A stretch of 7,116 bases of DNA, taken from Faecalicoccus sp. (GTDB lineage: Bacteria; Bacillota_I; Bacilli_A; Erysipelotrichales; Erysipelotrichaceae). The notes under the pieces were generated by a model that did no database searches, was not told the origin of the DNA, and saw nothing but the letters and a program-made list of their open reading frames with translations. The stretch covers positions 1 through 7,116 of the forward strand of contig JAGAWH010000048.1 in assembly GCA_017941505.1 (NCBI GenBank). The letters are read 5' to 3'. Each line of letters starts with the position of its first letter. The stretch's first letter is position 1. Both the position numbers and the translations under genes were made by a program. This document shows, one piece after another, positions 5,086-7,116 of this stretch.

Positions 5086-6504
5086 ATGGCATTTGAATCA
5101 TTAAGTGAACGATTAAGTCGTGCGTTAAAGAATATTACAGGTCAGGGTAAACTGACAGAAAAGAATATGAACGATATGTTACGTGAAGTTCGTCTTTCCT
5201 TATTGGAAGCCGATGTTAACTATCACGTAGTACAGAAGTTTATCGAAAACATCCGTGAAAAGGCTATGGGACAGGAAGTTATCGATTCCTTAAATCCCGG
5301 CCAGATGGTTGTAAAGATTGTCCATGATGAAATTCAGGAGTTATTAGGCCAGGAAGATGCCCGCATCCATTTTAAGAAAAACGGTATCACAACCATTATG
5401 ATGGTTGGTTTGCAGGGTACAGGTAAAACAACGGCTTCCGCCAAGATTGCAAGATACTGCAAGCAAAGATTATCCAAGCGTGTATTGTTGGTGGCATGTG
5501 ACGTAGTGCGTCCGGCTGCCATTGAACAGTTACAGACACTCGGACAATCTATTGATGTAGATGTATTTACTTTAGGACCGGAAGTATCTGCAGTAGAGAC
5601 TGCCCGCCAGGCTATGGCCTATGCCAAAGAGAGACAGAAAGATCTTGTCATCTTTGATACGGCCGGACGTCTCCACGTAGATGAAGAGTTGATGAATGAG
5701 CTTTCGGATATGAAGACTTTAGTACAACCGGATGAAATCTTATTGACCGTGGATGCGATGACCGGTCAGGATATTATCACGGTTGCCCAAGAGTTTAACG
5801 AACGCTTACAGATTACCGGTTTAGTAGTCACCAAGATGGATGGCGATGCCCGCGGTGGTGGATTGTTATCCGTAAGAAGCATTACATCGGTTCCGGTATT
5901 GTTTGTATCGAGCGGCGAAAAACTCGAGGATCTGGAAGAATTCCATCCGGACCGCATGGCTGACCGTATTTTAGGTATGGGCGATATCATGACCCTGGTT
6001 GAACAGGCTCAGGATAAGATGGATATGGACCTCCAGCAAAAGACAGCAGACCGTATGATGGCAGGTATCTTTACCTTTAATGATATGCTGGATCAATACC
6101 GCCAGATGTCTAAGATGGGCTCCATGCAGAAAATGCTGAACCTGGTACCGGGTTTGAATAAGATGGTCAAAAATTTTGATGATGATAAGGCAACTGCCGA
6201 CATGAAAAAGAATGAAGCCATCATTTTATCCATGACTCCATACGAAAGAGAAAATCCGAAAGTATTGAAGGCAAGCCGTAAATCCCGTATTGCCAAGGGT
6301 GCCGGTGTTAAGGTTATGGATGTCAATAAACTGTGCAATCAATTGGAACAGATGCAGACATTAACCAAAATGATGAGCGGCGGCGGATTACCGGATATGC
6401 GAGCCTTACAGAATGCCCAGATGCGCGGGGGAGGACTTCCGGGTTCTTCAAAGCATGCCGGCAGCAAGAAACAGAAGGTAAAAAAGAAAAAGAAGAAAAA
6501 ATAA
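5086..6504 (+). CDS. ffh: Signal recognition particle protein Ffh (SRP54)
   Basis: Ffh is the GTPase that, with SRP RNA, binds signal sequences as they leave the ribosome and delivers the complex to FtsY at the membrane. It has 472 residues in the standard N, G and M order. G-domain motifs are GLQGTGKTT (108-116), DTAGR (191-195) and TKMD (249-252) followed by GDARGG. The methionine-rich M domain covers about 320-445, with the RNA-binding block SMTPYERENPK and SRKSRIAKGAG. The tail is Gly/Met-rich and ends in seven lysines, so the protein is somewhat longer than the ~450 usual for the family. ATG 5086 is chosen because GAGGTGA (5073-5079) precedes it and MAFESLSERL is the family's usual start; an in-frame TTG at 5035 lies in the leader. 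In many Bacillota ylxM precedes ffh, but here it does not. Confidence 0.98.
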   Translation: MAFESLSERLSRALKNITGQGKLTEKNMNDMLREVRLSLLEADVNYHVVQKFIENIREKAMGQEVIDSLNPGQMVVKIVHDEIQELLGQEDARIHFKKNGITTIMMVGLQGTGKTTASAKIARYCKQRLSKRVLLVACDVVRPAAIEQLQTLGQSIDVDVFTLGPEVSAVETARQAMAYAKERQKDLVIFDTAGRLHVDEELMNELSDMKTLVQPDEILLTVDAMTGQDIITVAQEFNERLQITGLVVTKMDGDARGGGLLSVRSITSVPVLFVSSGEKLEDLEEFHPDRMADRILGMGDIMTLVEQAQDKMDMDLQQKTADRMMAGIFTFNDMLDQYRQMSKMGSMQKMLNLVPGLNKMVKNFDDDKATADMKKNEAIILSMTPYERENPKVLKASRKSRIAKGAGVKVMDVNKLCNQLEQMQTLTKMMSGGGLPDMRALQNAQMRGGGLPGSSKHAGSKKQKVKKKKKKK

Positions 6505-6522
6505 ACTGTAAAGCAAAATTAC

Positions 6523-6551
6523 TTGACAGAACTAGTGGTGCTTGGTATGAT
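6523..6551 (+). promoter_or_regulatory. Sigma-A promoter for rpsP-khpA
   Basis: A perfect -35 box TTGACA (6523-6528) and a -10 box TATGAT (6546-6551, five of six) are spaced by the ideal 17 nt. Transcription would start near 6558, leaving a leader of about 26 nt before rpsP. It lies in the 79-nt gap after ffh and would let ribosomal protein synthesis run more strongly than ffh. Confidence 0.85.
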
Positions 6552-6583
6552 ACACGAGCAGAAAGAAATGGAAGGTAATATAT

Positions 6584-6853
6584 ATGGTAAAATTACGTTT
6601 AAAAAGAATGGGTAAAAAGCACAGCGCTTTTTATCGTATCGTAGCTGCGGATTCTAAGAGCCCGCGTGATGGAAGAATTATTGAAGAATTAGGAACTTAC
6701 AATCCTGTAGCCAAAGACAATCAGGTTACTTTAAATAAAGAACTTGCATTAAAATGGTTAAAGAATGGTGCTAAACCGACAGATACAGTTCGCAGCATTT
6801 TATCTCACGAAGGTGTCATGAAAGAATTTCATGAATCAAAAATGGCGAAGTAA
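6584..6853 (+). CDS. rpsP: 30S ribosomal protein bS16
   Basis: This is ribosomal protein bS16, an 89-residue protein of the small subunit that binds 16S rRNA and helps 30S assembly. It is recognised by the N-terminal block [20 protein letters not shown], followed by [19 protein letters not shown]. The C-terminal half has [17 protein letters not shown], also typical. Length is normal. The ribosome site GGAAGG (6570-6575) sits 8 nt before ATG 6584. It has its own strong promoter just upstream and is followed after 2 nt by khpA, so the two are surely co-transcribed. The order ffh-rpsP-khpA is usual for Bacillota. Confidence 0.98.
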   Translation: MVKLRLKRMGKKHSAFYRIVAADSKSPRDGRIIEELGTYNPVAKDNQVTLNKELALKWLKNGAKPTDTVRSILSHEGVMKEFHESKMAK

Positions 6854-6855
6854 TA

Positions 6856-7104
6856 ATGGTTGATTTAGAAAAGACATTATTAGATCTCTGCACACCGCTG
6901 GTAGAAGATACAAATTCTTTGTCTGTAAAGACAATGACAAGTTCCAATGAGAATGAAATCTTATTGTATGTTTATGCCAACAGTGAAGATGTAGCACGTT
7001 TGATTGGACGCAAGGGTTCTATGGCCTCCAGCATCCGTCAGATGATGTCCATCGCCGCAAGAGACGCTCACAAAAGAGTATCTGTTAAATTTGAATCTTA
7101 CTAG
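6856..7104 (+). CDS. khpA: KH-domain RNA-binding protein KhpA
   Basis: This encodes an 82-residue single KH-domain protein of the KhpA (YlqC) family. In Gram-positive bacteria KhpA works with KhpB/EloR and affects cell elongation and small-RNA biology. The signature GxxG loop is IGRKGS in ARLIGRKGSMASSIRQMM, inside the beta-alpha-alpha-beta core, and the length is typical. It starts 2 nt after the rpsP stop with only a weak ribosome site (GGCGAAG), which suggests translational coupling to rpsP. It ends at TAG 7104, 12 nt before the window edge. The usual next gene, rimM, would begin just outside. Confidence 0.95.
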   Translation: MVDLEKTLLDLCTPLVEDTNSLSVKTMTSSNENEILLYVYANSEDVARLIGRKGSMASSIRQMMSIAARDAHKRVSVKFESY

Positions 7105-7116
7105 GATGTGATCACA

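Noticed and set aside
6333..6578. 81-residue + strand frame overlapping the end of ffh
   Set aside because: It is a shadow of the ffh coding sequence in another frame, and its residues match no family I recognise.

Overview
The window looks like chromosomal DNA of a low-GC Gram-positive bacterium (Bacillota). The evidence is a Bacillus-type 5S rRNA, AT-rich codon use, purine-rich Shine-Dalgarno sites, sigma-A style promoter hexamers and the ffh-rpsP-khpA gene order. The style would fit the Erysipelotrichia, but that is a guess and no species can be named. All convincing genes lie on the + strand.

Region 1 (1-1585): the end of an rRNA operon. A complete 5S gene runs straight into a run of nine T. 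A tetratricopeptide-repeat (TPR) protein gene starts only 30 nt after the 5S, then a hairpin terminator follows. Region 2 (1549-2283): a lone ABC-transporter permease of the NitT/TauT (SsuC/TauC-like) type. Its first codons are themselves the stem of that terminator, and no ATPase or binding-protein gene is next to it.

Region 3 (about 2284-4036, right boundary uncertain): an IS607-family insertion sequence. Its serine-recombinase gene tnpA has lost the catalytic core through an internal, frameshifting deletion. Its tnpB gene, for the RNA-guided nuclease ancestral to Cas12, looks full length with all RuvC and zinc-finger residues present. After tnpB lie about 190 nt of non-coding DNA rich in pairing segments, the expected place for the omega-RNA (reRNA) that guides TnpB. 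A 12-bp perfect inverted repeat of terminator type follows.

Region 4 (4091-5032): a family 2 glycosyltransferase and a short GC-rich hairpin. Region 5 (5086-7104): the housekeeping cluster ffh (SRP54), rpsP (ribosomal protein bS16) and khpA (KH-domain RNA-binding protein). A near-consensus promoter serves rpsP and khpA from the gap after ffh. The usual next genes rimM and trmD would lie beyond the right edge.

The chief point of interest is the IS607 remnant: an apparently intact TnpB plus candidate guide-RNA locus, in an element that probably can no longer move by itself.
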